Assembly (NCBI GenBank): GCA_965267425.1
Contig: OZ253959.1
Location: 2,480,001 to 2,544,000 of the forward strand
Reading direction: 5' to 3'
Length of the DNA: 64,000 nucleotides
From: G965267425 sp965267425
GTDB taxonomy: Bacteria > Bacteroidota > Bacteroidia > Flavobacteriales_E > Vicingaceae
In this document: positions 35,752 to 43,943 of the stretch, one piece after another
Numbering within the stretch: the stretch's first letter is position 1
Layout: every line of letters starts with the position of its first letter
Translations under genes and position numbers: made by a program
The notes under the pieces: model-generated
The model's database searches: none
The model's input: only the letters and a program-made list of their open reading frames with translations
Told to the model about the DNA's origin: nothing

Positions 35752-36570
35752 ATGGTATTCTCAGGTCGAATTTTCGGATCCTTAACTATTCTTTTGGTTC
35801 TAGGACTAATACTAAACTCTTGTATTAAATATTCCCCGTATCAAGTAACGGTTAGAAACGAAGAAGAAGATCAGACATTAAAAAATTTAGAGAAATTAAA
35901 GAATCTAGATCAGTCTGGAGACACTGTCACATTTGCGTTTATTGGAGATACCCAACGGTTTTATGAAGAAGCGTATGATTTTGTTTTTACGGTAAATCAA
36001 ATTCCCGAAGTAGAATTCGTTGTAATTTCCGGTGACCTCACGGATTTTGGTCTGATTGAAGAGTTTTCGGGAATGCTTAAAATTCTCAAAAATTTGGAAA
36101 TGCCCTTTCTTACAGTTGTTGGTAATCATGATTTGATTTACAATGGGCAAGAGATTTATGAAGAAATGTTCGGAGAGCTTGACTATTCATTTTATTTCAA
36201 AAATTTCAAATTCATTATGCTCAACACTAATGGTCGTGAATTTGGTTTTAACGGAGAAGTTCCGAACATCGATTGGTTAGATAGGGAATTATCGGATACA
36301 GGTAATTATGTGAACAGTGTTGTAGTTAGCCATATCCCTCCAGGTAATGATGATTTCGACAATACACTGGAATACGCTTATGCCAATACACTCAGCAAAT
36401 GGGAAAAAACTACATTGTCTATGAATGGTCATAATCATGATTTTGCTGTAGGACAACCATACAATGATGGTGTTATTTACTTGAATTCTTTTTCCGTAGG
36501 AAAAGGAAGTTTCCTTATTGTAAAAATGTGGAAGAATGGTTTTGAGTACATCATTGAAGACATAAAATGA
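35752..36570 (+). CDS. Lipoprotein metallophosphoesterase (calcineurin-like)
   Basis: 272 aa from ATG 35752; an in-frame GTG at 35734 is less likely. Lipobox VLGLILNSC. The five metallophosphoesterase motifs are present in order: FIGDTQ, VVISGDLTD, VVGNHD, VVSHIPPG and MNGHNHDF. It should hydrolyse phosphomono- or diesters in the periplasm or at the outer membrane. Coupled by ATGA overlap to the following outer-membrane gene. Confidence 0.88.
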   Translation: MVFSGRIFGSLTILLVLGLILNSCIKYSPYQVTVRNEEEDQTLKNLEKLKNLDQSGDTVTFAFIGDTQRFYEEAYDFVFTVNQIPEVEFVVISGDLTDFGLIEEFSGMLKILKNLEMPFLTVVGNHDLIYNGQEIYEEMFGELDYSFYFKNFKFIMLNTNGREFGFNGEVPNIDWLDRELSDTGNYVNSVVVSHIPPGNDDFDNTLEYAYANTLSKWEKTTLSMNGHNHDFAVGQPYNDGVIYLNSFSVGKGSFLIVKMWKNGFEYIIEDIK

Positions 36571-37166
36571 AACACTTCTACATTTTCTTTTTCTTCATTC
36601 TACCCCTTTTGGTAATGGGTCAACAAGACAGTTCCATTGCTCGAAAATGGTATCTTCCGGATTACACAAAATTGCACTATGCTGGAGAGATAGGGTTTAT
36701 TTCTGTTGGTGTTGGAAAGGAATTTTTCAAAAAGAAAAATGGCGAATTGGACATTTTTTTGGGTTATCTTCCTGAATCTATCGGTGGAGACAACATTGTA
36801 ACAGCTGCATTTAAGTTTCATTATTTCCCCTGGAAAAAGGAAATATTCAAACAGCGGTACGAATTAGAACCTCTGACATTGGGTGCCATCGGCTATCATG
36901 CCCTAGGGGAACACCTCAACAGATTGAGTAATAAAGATTTATATCCTGATGGATATTATTGGTGGACAACAGGTTTTAGATTTGGCCCCATTATTGGTAG
37001 TAGAATTTCCAAAGAATTTGAAAACGGTAAATTAGAAAAGTTGTGGTTGTACTATGAATTAGGAACAAATGACTTGTTCATTTATTCATGGGGACAGAAT
37101 CGAACATTGGTTCCTCTGCGAAGTATTTTTAATTTCAGTTTTGGTTTGAAGGCTACCTTTAGATAG
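36567..37166 (+). CDS. Outer-membrane beta-barrel-like protein of unknown function
   Basis: 199 aa. Signal peptide MKHFYIFFFFILPLLVMG, then strands with alternating aromatics and glycines (YAGEIGFISVGVGKEF, ELDIFLGYLPESIGG, YWWTTGFRFGPIIGSR), ending FNFSFGLKATFR. No named family recognised. Overlaps the phosphoesterase gene by 4 bp, so the two probably act together at the envelope. Confidence 0.68.
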   Translation: MKHFYIFFFFILPLLVMGQQDSSIARKWYLPDYTKLHYAGEIGFISVGVGKEFFKKKNGELDIFLGYLPESIGGDNIVTAAFKFHYFPWKKEIFKQRYELEPLTLGAIGYHALGEHLNRLSNKDLYPDGYYWWTTGFRFGPIIGSRISKEFENGKLEKLWLYYELGTNDLFIYSWGQNRTLVPLRSIFNFSFGLKATFR

Positions 37167-37241
37167 GTTGGATGAATTGAACTATTCCTATTAAATAATT
37201 CAAGTAGTTTCACTAATTTTCACAATTCTCAACTGGGTTGA

Positions 37242-38231
37242 ATGGAAAAAATTTTGGTATTTGGCGGAACACAGTTTATTGGTCGCAATCTCGTAAATGA
37301 GTTGGTGTCTAGTGACCGGTATGAAATTACACTTTACAATAGAGGGATCTCGCAACCAAAATTGTTCCCGCATTTAAATCGCATAACAGGGAACCGAAAC
37401 GAAAGTGACTTAGCTATATTGGCAAAGGAAGATTGGGATTATGTAATCGACGTTTCGTGTTATTTTCCTCATTCCATTAAAGGTATCTTACAACATTTGC
37501 CTAAATCCGTTAAGCGATACATTCTGATTTCTACCTGTTCTGTATATGATCATAATGCATATCATGATCTATTTCGAAACGAAGATGCACCAGTTTTATC
37601 TTGCACAGCTGCTCAAGGAAGGGATGAAAGCAATGCTACCTATGGAAATCGTAAGGCAGAATGTGAAAGAATATTGATCAATTCCGGAAGGCCTTATACC
37701 ATTCTTAGGCCTGCTCTTGTCTTTGGTCCCTACGACACCACAGACAGGATGTACTATTGGTTAAATCAGGTTAAAAAACAGGATCGCATTTTGGTGCCAA
37801 TGAAGGGCAAGATGCTTTTTTCAGCCACTTATGTGAGAGACCTTGTTAAATCCATTCGGGTAAGTATGAATCCTGATATAGAATCTTCCATTTATAATGT
37901 CATTTCCATTCCTGACATTTCGATTATCAAAATTGTTAAACAGGCGGGAATAATTTTGAATAGAAAGCCGAAAGTAAAGTCAGCAGGTGTCAAATTCTTG
38001 CAAAAGCAAGATATTGAACCATGGTTTGATCTCCCTCTGTGGATCAAACACAATGAAAATACATACAACAATGCAAAAATGGTGCAGCATCTGGACTTTG
38101 AATTAACCCCTTTTGAAGAGGCAATGAAAAGTACCATATTGTACTACGAATCACTGAAATGGCCGGAGCCCACATTTGGCATTCGAACTGAAAAGGCCAA
38201 TCAGCTGTTGGCATTATTAGATGCGTCTTAA
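37242..38231 (+). CDS. NAD-dependent epimerase/dehydratase-family (atypical SDR) protein
   Basis: 329 aa. GGTQFIGRN (8-16) is the nucleotide-binding loop of atypical SDRs. VIDVSCYFPHSI, ISTCSVYDHN, YGNRKAECERIL (taking the place of YxxxK) and LRPALVFGPYD follow the fold. Related proteins include chloroplast stem-loop-binding-like and isoflavone-reductase-like SDRs; substrate unknown. Stands alone on the plus strand. Confidence 0.8.
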   Translation: MEKILVFGGTQFIGRNLVNELVSSDRYEITLYNRGISQPKLFPHLNRITGNRNESDLAILAKEDWDYVIDVSCYFPHSIKGILQHLPKSVKRYILISTCSVYDHNAYHDLFRNEDAPVLSCTAAQGRDESNATYGNRKAECERILINSGRPYTILRPALVFGPYDTTDRMYYWLNQVKKQDRILVPMKGKMLFSATYVRDLVKSIRVSMNPDIESSIYNVISIPDISIIKIVKQAGIILNRKPKVKSAGVKFLQKQDIEPWFDLPLWIKHNENTYNNAKMVQHLDFELTPFEEAMKSTILYYESLKWPEPTFGIRTEKANQLLALLDAS

Positions 38232-38346
38232 CCATTTCTCTCATAACAATTTCAAAACAATTGTTTCGAAATAATTTAATAATGGTTTCACATTAAAGAT
38301 GTGATGTGAGTTTAATTTCACCCATTAGGATTTTGAAAGAATTGAA

Positions 38347-38850
38347 ATGTTACAAAAGATTGAGCATCTTTATATAGAACCGCTGATGGCGGTAGACTAC
38401 GAGTTGACAAATTTGGTTTCACAGTGGTATTTCCACGAATGGAAGCTACCAAAAGAAACTACCTTAAAACGATTGAATCTGATGGGACAATCGTCTAACT
38501 TATATCAAGCAATGATATTTGACAACGGCATTCCAATTGGTACGGGTGGATTGAGTTATGAAACACGCATCATGGATGTTTTTCCAGATTTAAAGGACAT
38601 TGGTCCTTGGTTAGACCTCTTGTATATCATTCCCTCGAAGAGAAGGTATGGAATTGGATCATTATTATGTGAACACATTGAAGCGGAAAGTCGACTTCGA
38701 GGATTTTCGACTTTGTATTCTTACACTAATACAGCCGAAGCATTATTTCACAGAAGAGATTGGCAAACGTACAAACGAGTAATTTTTCGATCTCGTAATA
38801 CGGCAGTTCTGAAAAAGGATCTCATCATGAAATCCAATCTCAGAGCTTAG
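38347..38850 (+). CDS. GNAT-family N-acetyltransferase
   Basis: 167 aa. The acetyl-CoA loop is IPSKRRYGIGSLLCEHIE (R/Q-x-x-G-x-G form, RRYGIG), preceded by the strand WLDLLYI and followed by FSTLYSYTNTAEALFHRRDW, the usual motif B region. Acceptor unknown. Abuts the end of the convergent DUF6249 gene with no gap, and no terminator is visible between them. Confidence 0.82.
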   Translation: MLQKIEHLYIEPLMAVDYELTNLVSQWYFHEWKLPKETTLKRLNLMGQSSNLYQAMIFDNGIPIGTGGLSYETRIMDVFPDLKDIGPWLDLLYIIPSKRRYGIGSLLCEHIEAESRLRGFSTLYSYTNTAEALFHRRDWQTYKRVIFRSRNTAVLKKDLIMKSNLRA

Positions 38851-39189
38851 TTACTCAGCATTATTTTCTTTCTTTCCTTCCACCAGGTGATGAATAATTA
38901 AGGCCAATCCGCCAAAAAGACCAATCATTGCAAAATGAGATGCTGGAACTTGCATCAATCCAACATTTGCTATGATTTCACCCGCCACAATTCCAATGGC
39001 CACTCCTACAAGTAACATTCCAAATTTCATGCTGCTTGTTCTTCTTTCCTTCTTCTCAAATATGGACATATCTGTACCCTTTTCAATGAGTGCCATGCGT
39101 TCCTTATTTCGTGTTGTTAAATAGATATATACAATTCCAAAACCCACAAGGAACATCACAATTGGAATCAATACTTCAAAATTTACCAT
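38851..39189 (-). CDS. DUF6249-like membrane protein, divergent from the ECF sigma gene
   Basis: 112 aa. One N-terminal helix (VLIPIVMFLVGFGIVYIYLT), a charged cytoplasmic loop (RNKERMALIEKGTDMSIFEKKERR) and two C-terminal helices (GMLLVGVAIGIVAGEIIANV; HFAMIGLFGGLALIIHHLV). The ERMALIEKG phrase is the DUF6249 hallmark. Its promoter is the mirror image of the one for the ECF sigma gene, so both are probably switched on by that sigma factor. Biochemical role unknown. Confidence 0.78.
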   Translation of the reverse strand: MVNFEVLIPIVMFLVGFGIVYIYLTTRNKERMALIEKGTDMSIFEKKERRTSSMKFGMLLVGVAIGIVAGEIIANVGLMQVPASHFAMIGLFGGLALIIHHLVEGKKENNAE

Positions 39190-39216
39190 GTTTCAACTTT
39201 TTTGATTTGCTCATAT

Positions 39217-39243
39217 GACGACAATTGATTCGTTTAGGTTACA
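39217..39243 (-). promoter_or_regulatory. ECF-type promoter for the DUF6249 gene
   Basis: On the minus strand, TGTAAC (39243-39238), a 17-bp spacer and CGTC (39220-39217). The -35 element is one arm of the dyad TAGGTTACAAA-N17-TTTGTAACCTA (39235-39273). Confidence 0.75.
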
Positions 39244-39264
39244 AATTCATCTAATTTTTCATTT

Positions 39265-39291
39265 TGTAACCTATATCTTCATTTTTTCGTC
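39265..39291 (+). promoter_or_regulatory. ECF-type promoter for the ECF sigma gene
   Basis: TGTAAC (39265-39270), a 17-bp spacer and CGTC (39288-39291), the form used by ECF sigma factors of the sigma-X/sigma-M kind. It mirrors the divergent promoter exactly in sequence and spacing. Transcription would begin near 39298, so translation may use the ATG at 39310. Confidence 0.75.
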
Positions 39292-39300
39292 TTATGACCA

Positions 39301-39876
39301 ATGAATCAAATGGAAGATACACAGATCATTTCTCAGGTGATTGCCGGTGAATCGGAAAAATTCGGTCTATTGGTTGAACGATACCAGGACATGGTATTTA
39401 CCATTTGTGTTCGTGTTCTTCAAAATGATTTTGACGCCCAGGAAGTAGCTCAAGATGCTTTTATGCAAGCCTTTCATAAATTAGGCAGTTACCAGGGAAA
39501 TGCTAAATTCAGTACCTGGTTGTATACGATATCCTGTCGTCTTGCTATATCTAAATTACGGCAGGTAAAAAGAAAAGTTCAGACCTCAACTTTGGAAGAA
39601 TCAGAAAGCGAAGCACATCATATTGCATTTGATTGGCCATATGATCTGGAGCATTCCGACAAAAAGGATTATATTAAAAAAAGCCTGAAATTATTAAACG
39701 AGGCTGAATCAGTTGCGTTGACTCTTTTTTATTTGGATGAATGTGAAGTAAAAGAAGTGGCGCAAATTATGGAAAGGACGGAATCATCTGTTAAAGTATT
39801 GTTGTACAGAGGAAGGAAAAGTTTGTATGCAGCACTGCAAACATTGCTAAAAGGAGATGCAAAAGCCATGTTATGA
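39301..39876 (+). CDS. ECF-family RNA polymerase sigma factor
   Basis: 191 aa. Region 2: FGLLVERYQDMVFTICVRVL, EVAQDAFMQAFHKLGSY and KFSTWLYTISCRLAISKLRQ. Region 4: AVALTLFYLDECEVKEVAQI with VKVLLYRGRKSLYAAL as the helix-turn-helix. No region 1 or 3. A second ATG at 39310 fits the predicted transcript start better. The stop overlaps the next gene (39873-39876), which encodes a two-helix membrane protein likely to hold the sigma factor. Promoters on both sides suggest autoregulation. Confidence 0.93.
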   Translation: MNQMEDTQIISQVIAGESEKFGLLVERYQDMVFTICVRVLQNDFDAQEVAQDAFMQAFHKLGSYQGNAKFSTWLYTISCRLAISKLRQVKRKVQTSTLEESESEAHHIAFDWPYDLEHSDKKDYIKKSLKLLNEAESVALTLFYLDECEVKEVAQIMERTESSVKVLLYRGRKSLYAALQTLLKGDAKAML

Positions 39877-40376
39877 AAGGGAACGAGAGACATAAAAAAT
39901 GGATTGAATCGGCATTGAAACATGACGCTCTGGAACCTGCGCCTGGCTCTTTGCATAACAACGTAATGGATCGAATTAATAAAGTTGTGCAACAGGAAGA
40001 GCAATTATTGGCTCAGGTGCAACAGCAGAAAGGAGCTTTATTGGAATCAGCACCTGATGAGATAAAGGAGCAAATATTGACCAGATTATCGACCCTGGAA
40101 TCGCAAAAAACCGGTTTAAGAGTTCATGCTTTTTGGGTCTGGATATGTGTGTTGCTATTAATGGGTACCGGCATCATATCCTACATAGGAAATTTTGGAC
40201 AAGACATTTTATTAGAAGCACCATTGAACGGTTTGTTTCATCAAATTCTACAGCCCCTGGAACAAATCTATATTTATGGTGTTTGGATGGTGTTGATATC
40301 CTTGGTTTGGTGGATATTGGACGGGGTAATTTCACATGGATTTTTATTCCACTTTGGGTCAACATTTCAGCGTTAG
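39873..40376 (+). CDS. Probable membrane anti-sigma factor
   Basis: 167 aa. Cytoplasmic N-terminus (about 1-85) with a helical, glutamine-rich coiled-coil stretch (RINKVVQQEEQLLAQVQQQK) and two membrane helices (about 86-108 and 132-152). No zinc-binding HxxxCxxC motif is visible, so it is not a classical ZAS anti-sigma; the call rests on the 4-bp overlap with the sigma gene and the topology. Confidence 0.65.
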   Translation: MKGNERHKKWIESALKHDALEPAPGSLHNNVMDRINKVVQQEEQLLAQVQQQKGALLESAPDEIKEQILTRLSTLESQKTGLRVHAFWVWICVLLLMGTGIISYIGNFGQDILLEAPLNGLFHQILQPLEQIYIYGVWMVLISLVWWILDGVISHGFLFHFGSTFQR

Positions 40377-40394
40377 AAAAACCTATTTCCGGTT

Positions 40395-40423
40395 TTGGAA
40401 AAACAAAAATTTAGTTACTTTTG
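40395..40423 (+). promoter_or_regulatory. Promoter of the tRNA-Gly/tRNA-Leu pair
   Basis: TTG (40395-40397), an 18-bp spacer and TACTTTTG (40416-40423, TAnnTTTG). Transcription would start about 6 bp before the first tRNA. Confidence 0.75.
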
Positions 40424-40435
40424 CCTCCCTGTTAA

Positions 40436-40508
40436 GCGAAAATAGCTCAGTTGGTAGAGCGCAACCTTGCCAAGGTTGAGGTCGCGGGTTCGAATCCCGT
40501 TTTTCGCT
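40436..40508 (+). tRNA. tRNA-Gly (anticodon GCC)
   Basis: Full cloverleaf: acceptor GCGAAAA/TTTTCGC with discriminator T, D-arm with AGCTCAGTTGGTAGAGC, anticodon stem CAACC/GGTTG with loop TTGCCAA (GCC at 40469-40471), T-arm GCGGGTTCGAATCCCGT. CCA is not encoded. Confidence 0.96.
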
Positions 40509-40550
40509 CGAACCAGAGGCGCTTGCATAGCGCCTTCTTTGTTTGATTAC

Positions 40551-40635
40551 GCCCGGATGGTGGAATTGGTAGACACGCAGGACTTAAAATCCTGTGGCCA
40601 TTGCGGCCGTGTGGGTTCAAGTCCCACTCCGGGTA
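40551..40635 (+). tRNA. tRNA-Leu (anticodon TAA)
   Basis: Class II tRNA of 85 nt with a long variable arm (TGGCCATTGCGGCCG region). Acceptor GCCCGGA/TCCGGGT, anticodon loop CTTAAAA with TAA at 40585-40587, T-arm GTGGGTTCAAGTCCCAC. It shares a promoter with tRNA-Gly 42 bp upstream. Its 3' end is repeated downstream at 40793 and 40950. Confidence 0.96.
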
Positions 40636-40645
40636 CTGATGAATG

Positions 40646-40680
40646 AAAGTTCAAAGCGTTGCTTTGAACTTTTGTTGTTT
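40646..40680 (+). terminator. Terminator of the tRNA operon
   Basis: AAAGTTCAAAG (40646-40656), loop CGTTG, CTTTGAACTTT (40662-40672), then a T-rich stretch. Confidence 0.85.
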
Positions 40681-40809
40681 TGAGGGATTAAGCAAGCTTG
40701 CTTGTCTTGAAACCGAAAAGCAAAAAGAAATCCATTTTATGGATTTGAACTTTCATTTTGACGCAGTCCGACAGGGACTCACCAACGGTAATTCCCACTC
40801 CGGGTACTG

Positions 40810-40850
40810 AAATGTCCTTTAGGAATCTTCCTGAAGGACATTTTAATTTT
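40810..40850 (+). terminator. Second terminator-like hairpin in the tRNA-tail repeat
   Basis: AAATGTCCTT (40810-40819) pairs with AAGGACATTT (40834-40843), and the interior AGGAA-TC-TTCCT extends the stem to about 16 bp with one G-T pair. It stands directly after the second tRNA-Leu tail copy, as the first terminator does after the real tRNA. Confidence 0.7.
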
Positions 40851-41042
40851 AGAGCGTACTTGAAACCACACAGATCATTTATCCCGTGGGTTCAAACCGA
40901 ACAAAGCGAGGTTCACGAATTCCTTTGAAAACAATTCTCAATGAGTAATTCCCACTCCGGATGCTGAAATGGCTTTGGGGTGAAATATTTGGTTTTTTGT
41001 TCATCAAATCAGAATTTCACTTTGATTAAATAACTTTCCAAA

Positions 41043-42110
41043 ATGAAACTCTCCAACATACAAATCCAAAAAATTATCTGGGTTTCCATATCATGGACAA
41101 TCATTTCCGTGTTTATTTTTCTCATCGGCTATGGTGCATTGGCAGAATATGGATTTGCTGATCAGATTGATATTATGATTCCATTAAAAGCAAGTCTCAT
41201 AACAGGTGTATTGGCAGGAGTATTGGGAGGTTTTATGACAGTTTTAATTTGGGAAAACTGGCTAAGATCCAGACCATATGGTTGGGTGCTAAGAAATACG
41301 CTTATCAGCTATACCCTTCTTTTCATACTCATTGCTTTGGTTACAACAAATTATTATCAAAGTCAGTTGATGAATTTACCGTCATTTCATCCCGAAGTCC
41401 TTGTTAACACTGTTAAACGAATGTTTAGCCTGACCTTGCTGGTGCCGTTTTTTACATGGCTTGTGGTTTCAGCATTCACCGTCATCGCATTATTGGTCAA
41501 TGACAAATACGGTCCGGGTGTGTTTAGAAAATTTATTCTTGGACGCTATTTTAATCCAAGAAGAGAGAAGCGAATTTTTATGTTCTTAGACTTAAGATCT
41601 TCCACAACCATTGCTGAAAATTTAGGTGAAGAACAATACTTTTCATTCCTAAGGGATGTGTTCAAAGTTGCTACCCCTGCAATATTATATAATGAGGGTG
41701 AAATTTATCAATATGTTGGAGATGAGATCGTTATCAGTTGGGAAATTGAAAAAGGCAAAAAAAATGCGCATTGTATTAATTGCTATTTCGATATTCGTCA
41801 ATCTCTGAATGATAAGACGGATTTTTTCAAAAATAATTACGGGCATCATCCGGAATTTAAGGCGGGAATTCATTATGGCTATGTCATGGCCGGTGAAATT
41901 GGCGTTGTGAAAAGAGAAATCGCATTTTCAGGTGATGTATTAAATACTGCGGCAAGAATTCAGTCAAAGTGCAATGAAATGAGTGTAGACATTTTAACCT
42001 CAAAAGCCTTGATTGACTTATTGGGACCCCTGGAACATTATGACCCTACTGAAATTGGCAGCATTGAGTTGAGAGGTAAAAAGGAAAAAGTAACGCTTTT
42101 CACCTTGTAG
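41043..42110 (+). CDS. Membrane-bound class III adenylate/guanylate cyclase
   Basis: 355 aa. Four membrane helices in the first 150 residues (about 13-31, 47-65, 80-100, 125-150), then one catalytic domain (about 175-355). Metal aspartates are in FLDLRSST and YVGDEIVISW, and the transition-state Asn/Arg pair in SGDVLNTAARIQ. GYVMAGEIGVVKREIAFSGD is a typical stretch before it. The helices resemble MASE-like membrane anchors more than a known sensor. Whether the product is cAMP or cGMP is not decided here. Confidence 0.88.
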   Translation: MKLSNIQIQKIIWVSISWTIISVFIFLIGYGALAEYGFADQIDIMIPLKASLITGVLAGVLGGFMTVLIWENWLRSRPYGWVLRNTLISYTLLFILIALVTTNYYQSQLMNLPSFHPEVLVNTVKRMFSLTLLVPFFTWLVVSAFTVIALLVNDKYGPGVFRKFILGRYFNPRREKRIFMFLDLRSSTTIAENLGEEQYFSFLRDVFKVATPAILYNEGEIYQYVGDEIVISWEIEKGKKNAHCINCYFDIRQSLNDKTDFFKNNYGHHPEFKAGIHYGYVMAGEIGVVKREIAFSGDVLNTAARIQSKCNEMSVDILTSKALIDLLGPLEHYDPTEIGSIELRGKKEKVTLFTL

Positions 42111-42121
42111 TGCCATTTCAA

Positions 42122-43798
42122 TTACACAAGTTGATTCAACTTGTTCATTTTTTCAATGAGATCCCCGGTAATGGCTACGACAGAAGGTTTGGGGATTTGG
42201 TCTTCATCAAACGGCCATTTACTCGTAAGATTATCCATATCAGTCGATTGCTCTCCAGGATGTTGAACACTTAAAAAAAGTGTTTTCCCATCAGGTGCAA
42301 ACCACGGTCCTGTGAATTCCGCATCTCTTGGCGCAGAAGCAACCCGAATTACTTTTCCTGCAGCTTCACCATGTCTTGGAATAACAAACAAACTATTGTT
42401 TTTAAAGGGCATGTATGTACTTCCTTCTTTGTTCATTGCACTGCCTGACATATCAGATGTGATCCATAAATTGCCGGCAAAGTCAAATGCAAGGTTGTCC
42501 GGACAAGAAAATCCACTTTCAATTCCACCTGCTTTGTACGTGGACGCTTTAAAAGTCAGTGAATCAAATGCACCATTTGTCTCTTCAATTTTAAGTATGG
42601 ATCCATGAAAATCATTTTTGCCCTTGTTATTGGTCAACGAGATAAAAATATTACCGCTTATGGGATCAATTTCAATGTCTTCAGGTCGATTTAACGGGGT
42701 AGCCCCCAACAATTTTGCAGCCTCTCGGGCTCTGATCAATACTTCCGTTTGATCGGTAAATCTGCTCTTTAAGATGGGCTGAGTTTCCCAGTCAAGCGCA
42801 AGCCACTTCCCATTTTTTGTATCAGCCACGTATAAGGTTCCATCTTTCAAGGAACCAGGTTTCGATGAAACAAATTTGTACAAATGTTCATCGTTAGCAT
42901 CATCTCCAGAGTATGCAACTATTCGTTTATCTTCTAATTCGTACAAAGTGCAGCATTCATGGGCAAATCTTCCCAATGCAACATGCTTTTGCGCTTTGCC
43001 AGTAAAAGGATCAACTTCCACTACCCAACCATAATGTTCGGGCGGATAATCATAATAATTCTCCCATCCATAAATACTCCTTCTCTTTTTCGGATTATTC
43101 TGTTCATCATATTCCGTTTCTCCAAAATAACTGTCATAATTTTCTTCACAAGTCAAGATGGTCTTCCAGGGAGTTATGCCACCAGAGCAGTTACTATTGG
43201 TACCCATCACCTGAGACTTTCCTTTGATTGGCGTATCCCAGTTCAATTTAATAGGAGTATGCGCAGTGATGCGTTTGTTGAGTGGATCATTTTCTACCAC
43301 CTTCCACACACCATTTTTTTGCTGTATTCTTACAATACTTCCTCCCACATGGTACATTTCTTTATCTACTTGCTCCTTAGTCCGATGTTCCCGAGGATTG
43401 TCAAAATCTCGGTAATTAAAATCGGATACAAACAAAGGATTAACATATTCATGATTGACCCATAATAATCCATCGTTAGGATTGTTCTCGTCTAGAAGAA
43501 TAAAGCAGGTAAAATCATTGTTAAACCCAAATGTGTCAATTGCATTTATACTTTCTCCCCATTTGACAACCACATGATAATCCAATCCTTTGGTCAAGAC
43601 CAAATCATCCAAATCCGAAGCAGCTAACTTTTCCAATACAATTCCTTTTAGTTTTTCAAGCCTCACATCTGCCAAAGGCCCTTCGAAATTGGAAGAGCCA
43701 TTGTTGCCACAGCTCATTAAAAAAGGTGGAATTACTGAAATCCCTACTCCAACTTCACCCAAGAAGGAAAGAAACTCCTTTCTGCTGTATTTCTTCAT
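42122..43798 (-). CDS. PhoX-family (DUF839) phosphatase-like lipoprotein
   Basis: 558 aa. The N-terminus MKKYSRKEFLSFLGEVGVGI has an RK Tat-like motif and then a lipobox (FLMSC). The body is the PhoX six-bladed propeller: LLDENNPNDGLLWVNHEY, NCSGGITPWKTILTCEENYD, YGWVVEVDPFTGKAQKHVALG, AYSGDDANDEHLYKF, NRPEDIEIDPISGNIFISL and FSCPDNLAFDFAGNLWITSD. The E-E and D-rich motifs match the Ca/Fe sites of PhoX alkaline phosphatases. Convergent with the cyclase gene, 11 bp apart, no terminator visible. Confidence 0.88.
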   Translation of the reverse strand: MKKYSRKEFLSFLGEVGVGISVIPPFLMSCGNNGSSNFEGPLADVRLEKLKGIVLEKLAASDLDDLVLTKGLDYHVVVKWGESINAIDTFGFNNDFTCFILLDENNPNDGLLWVNHEYVNPLFVSDFNYRDFDNPREHRTKEQVDKEMYHVGGSIVRIQQKNGVWKVVENDPLNKRITAHTPIKLNWDTPIKGKSQVMGTNSNCSGGITPWKTILTCEENYDSYFGETEYDEQNNPKKRRSIYGWENYYDYPPEHYGWVVEVDPFTGKAQKHVALGRFAHECCTLYELEDKRIVAYSGDDANDEHLYKFVSSKPGSLKDGTLYVADTKNGKWLALDWETQPILKSRFTDQTEVLIRAREAAKLLGATPLNRPEDIEIDPISGNIFISLTNNKGKNDFHGSILKIEETNGAFDSLTFKASTYKAGGIESGFSCPDNLAFDFAGNLWITSDMSGSAMNKEGSTYMPFKNNSLFVIPRHGEAAGKVIRVASAPRDAEFTGPWFAPDGKTLFLSVQHPGEQSTDMDNLTSKWPFDEDQIPKPSVVAITGDLIEKMNKLNQLV

Positions 43799-43885
43799 GT
43801 GGAATTTTATTCAATTGATGCACTAATTTAAGTGAAAGAACTACAGATTTGAAAGATCATTAATAATTTATAGTCCAAAACCATG

Positions 43886-43919
43886 TAATAAAAAACCCCG
43901 CGGAAAACTCCGCAGGGTT
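43886..43919 (-). terminator. Terminator of the SDR gene
   Basis: AACCCCGCGGA (43894-43904) pairs with TCCGCAGGGTT (43909-43919) with one mismatch; on the minus strand a run of T follows. Confidence 0.85.
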
Positions 43920-43943
43920 ACATACTAAATCACAAAAATTACA

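Larger units (their letters stand above)
40622..40967 (+). repeat. Three direct repeats of the tRNA-Leu 3' end
   Basis: TCCCACTCCGGGTACTGA occurs at 40622-40639 (inside and just past tRNA-Leu), again identically at 40793-40810, and with two changes at 40950-40967. Spacings are 171 and 157 bp. Before the third copy, GTGGGTTCAAA (40886-40896) recreates the 5' half of the T-arm, separated from its other half by about 55 bp. No open frame or integrase lies in this 400-bp gap; it looks like decayed insertion scars or a tandem tail duplication. Confidence 0.7.

Noticed and set aside
40640..41040. Integrated element at the tRNA-Leu gene
   Set aside because: Only tail repeats and hairpins are present; no integrase, relaxase or phage frame fits in the 400-bp gap, so I report repeats and not an element.
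42959..43465. 168-codon open frame on the plus strand inside phoX
   Set aside because: It is antisense to a well-supported PhoX gene and its translation is rich in Ile/Phe/Arg/His with no domain, as expected from the complementary strand.
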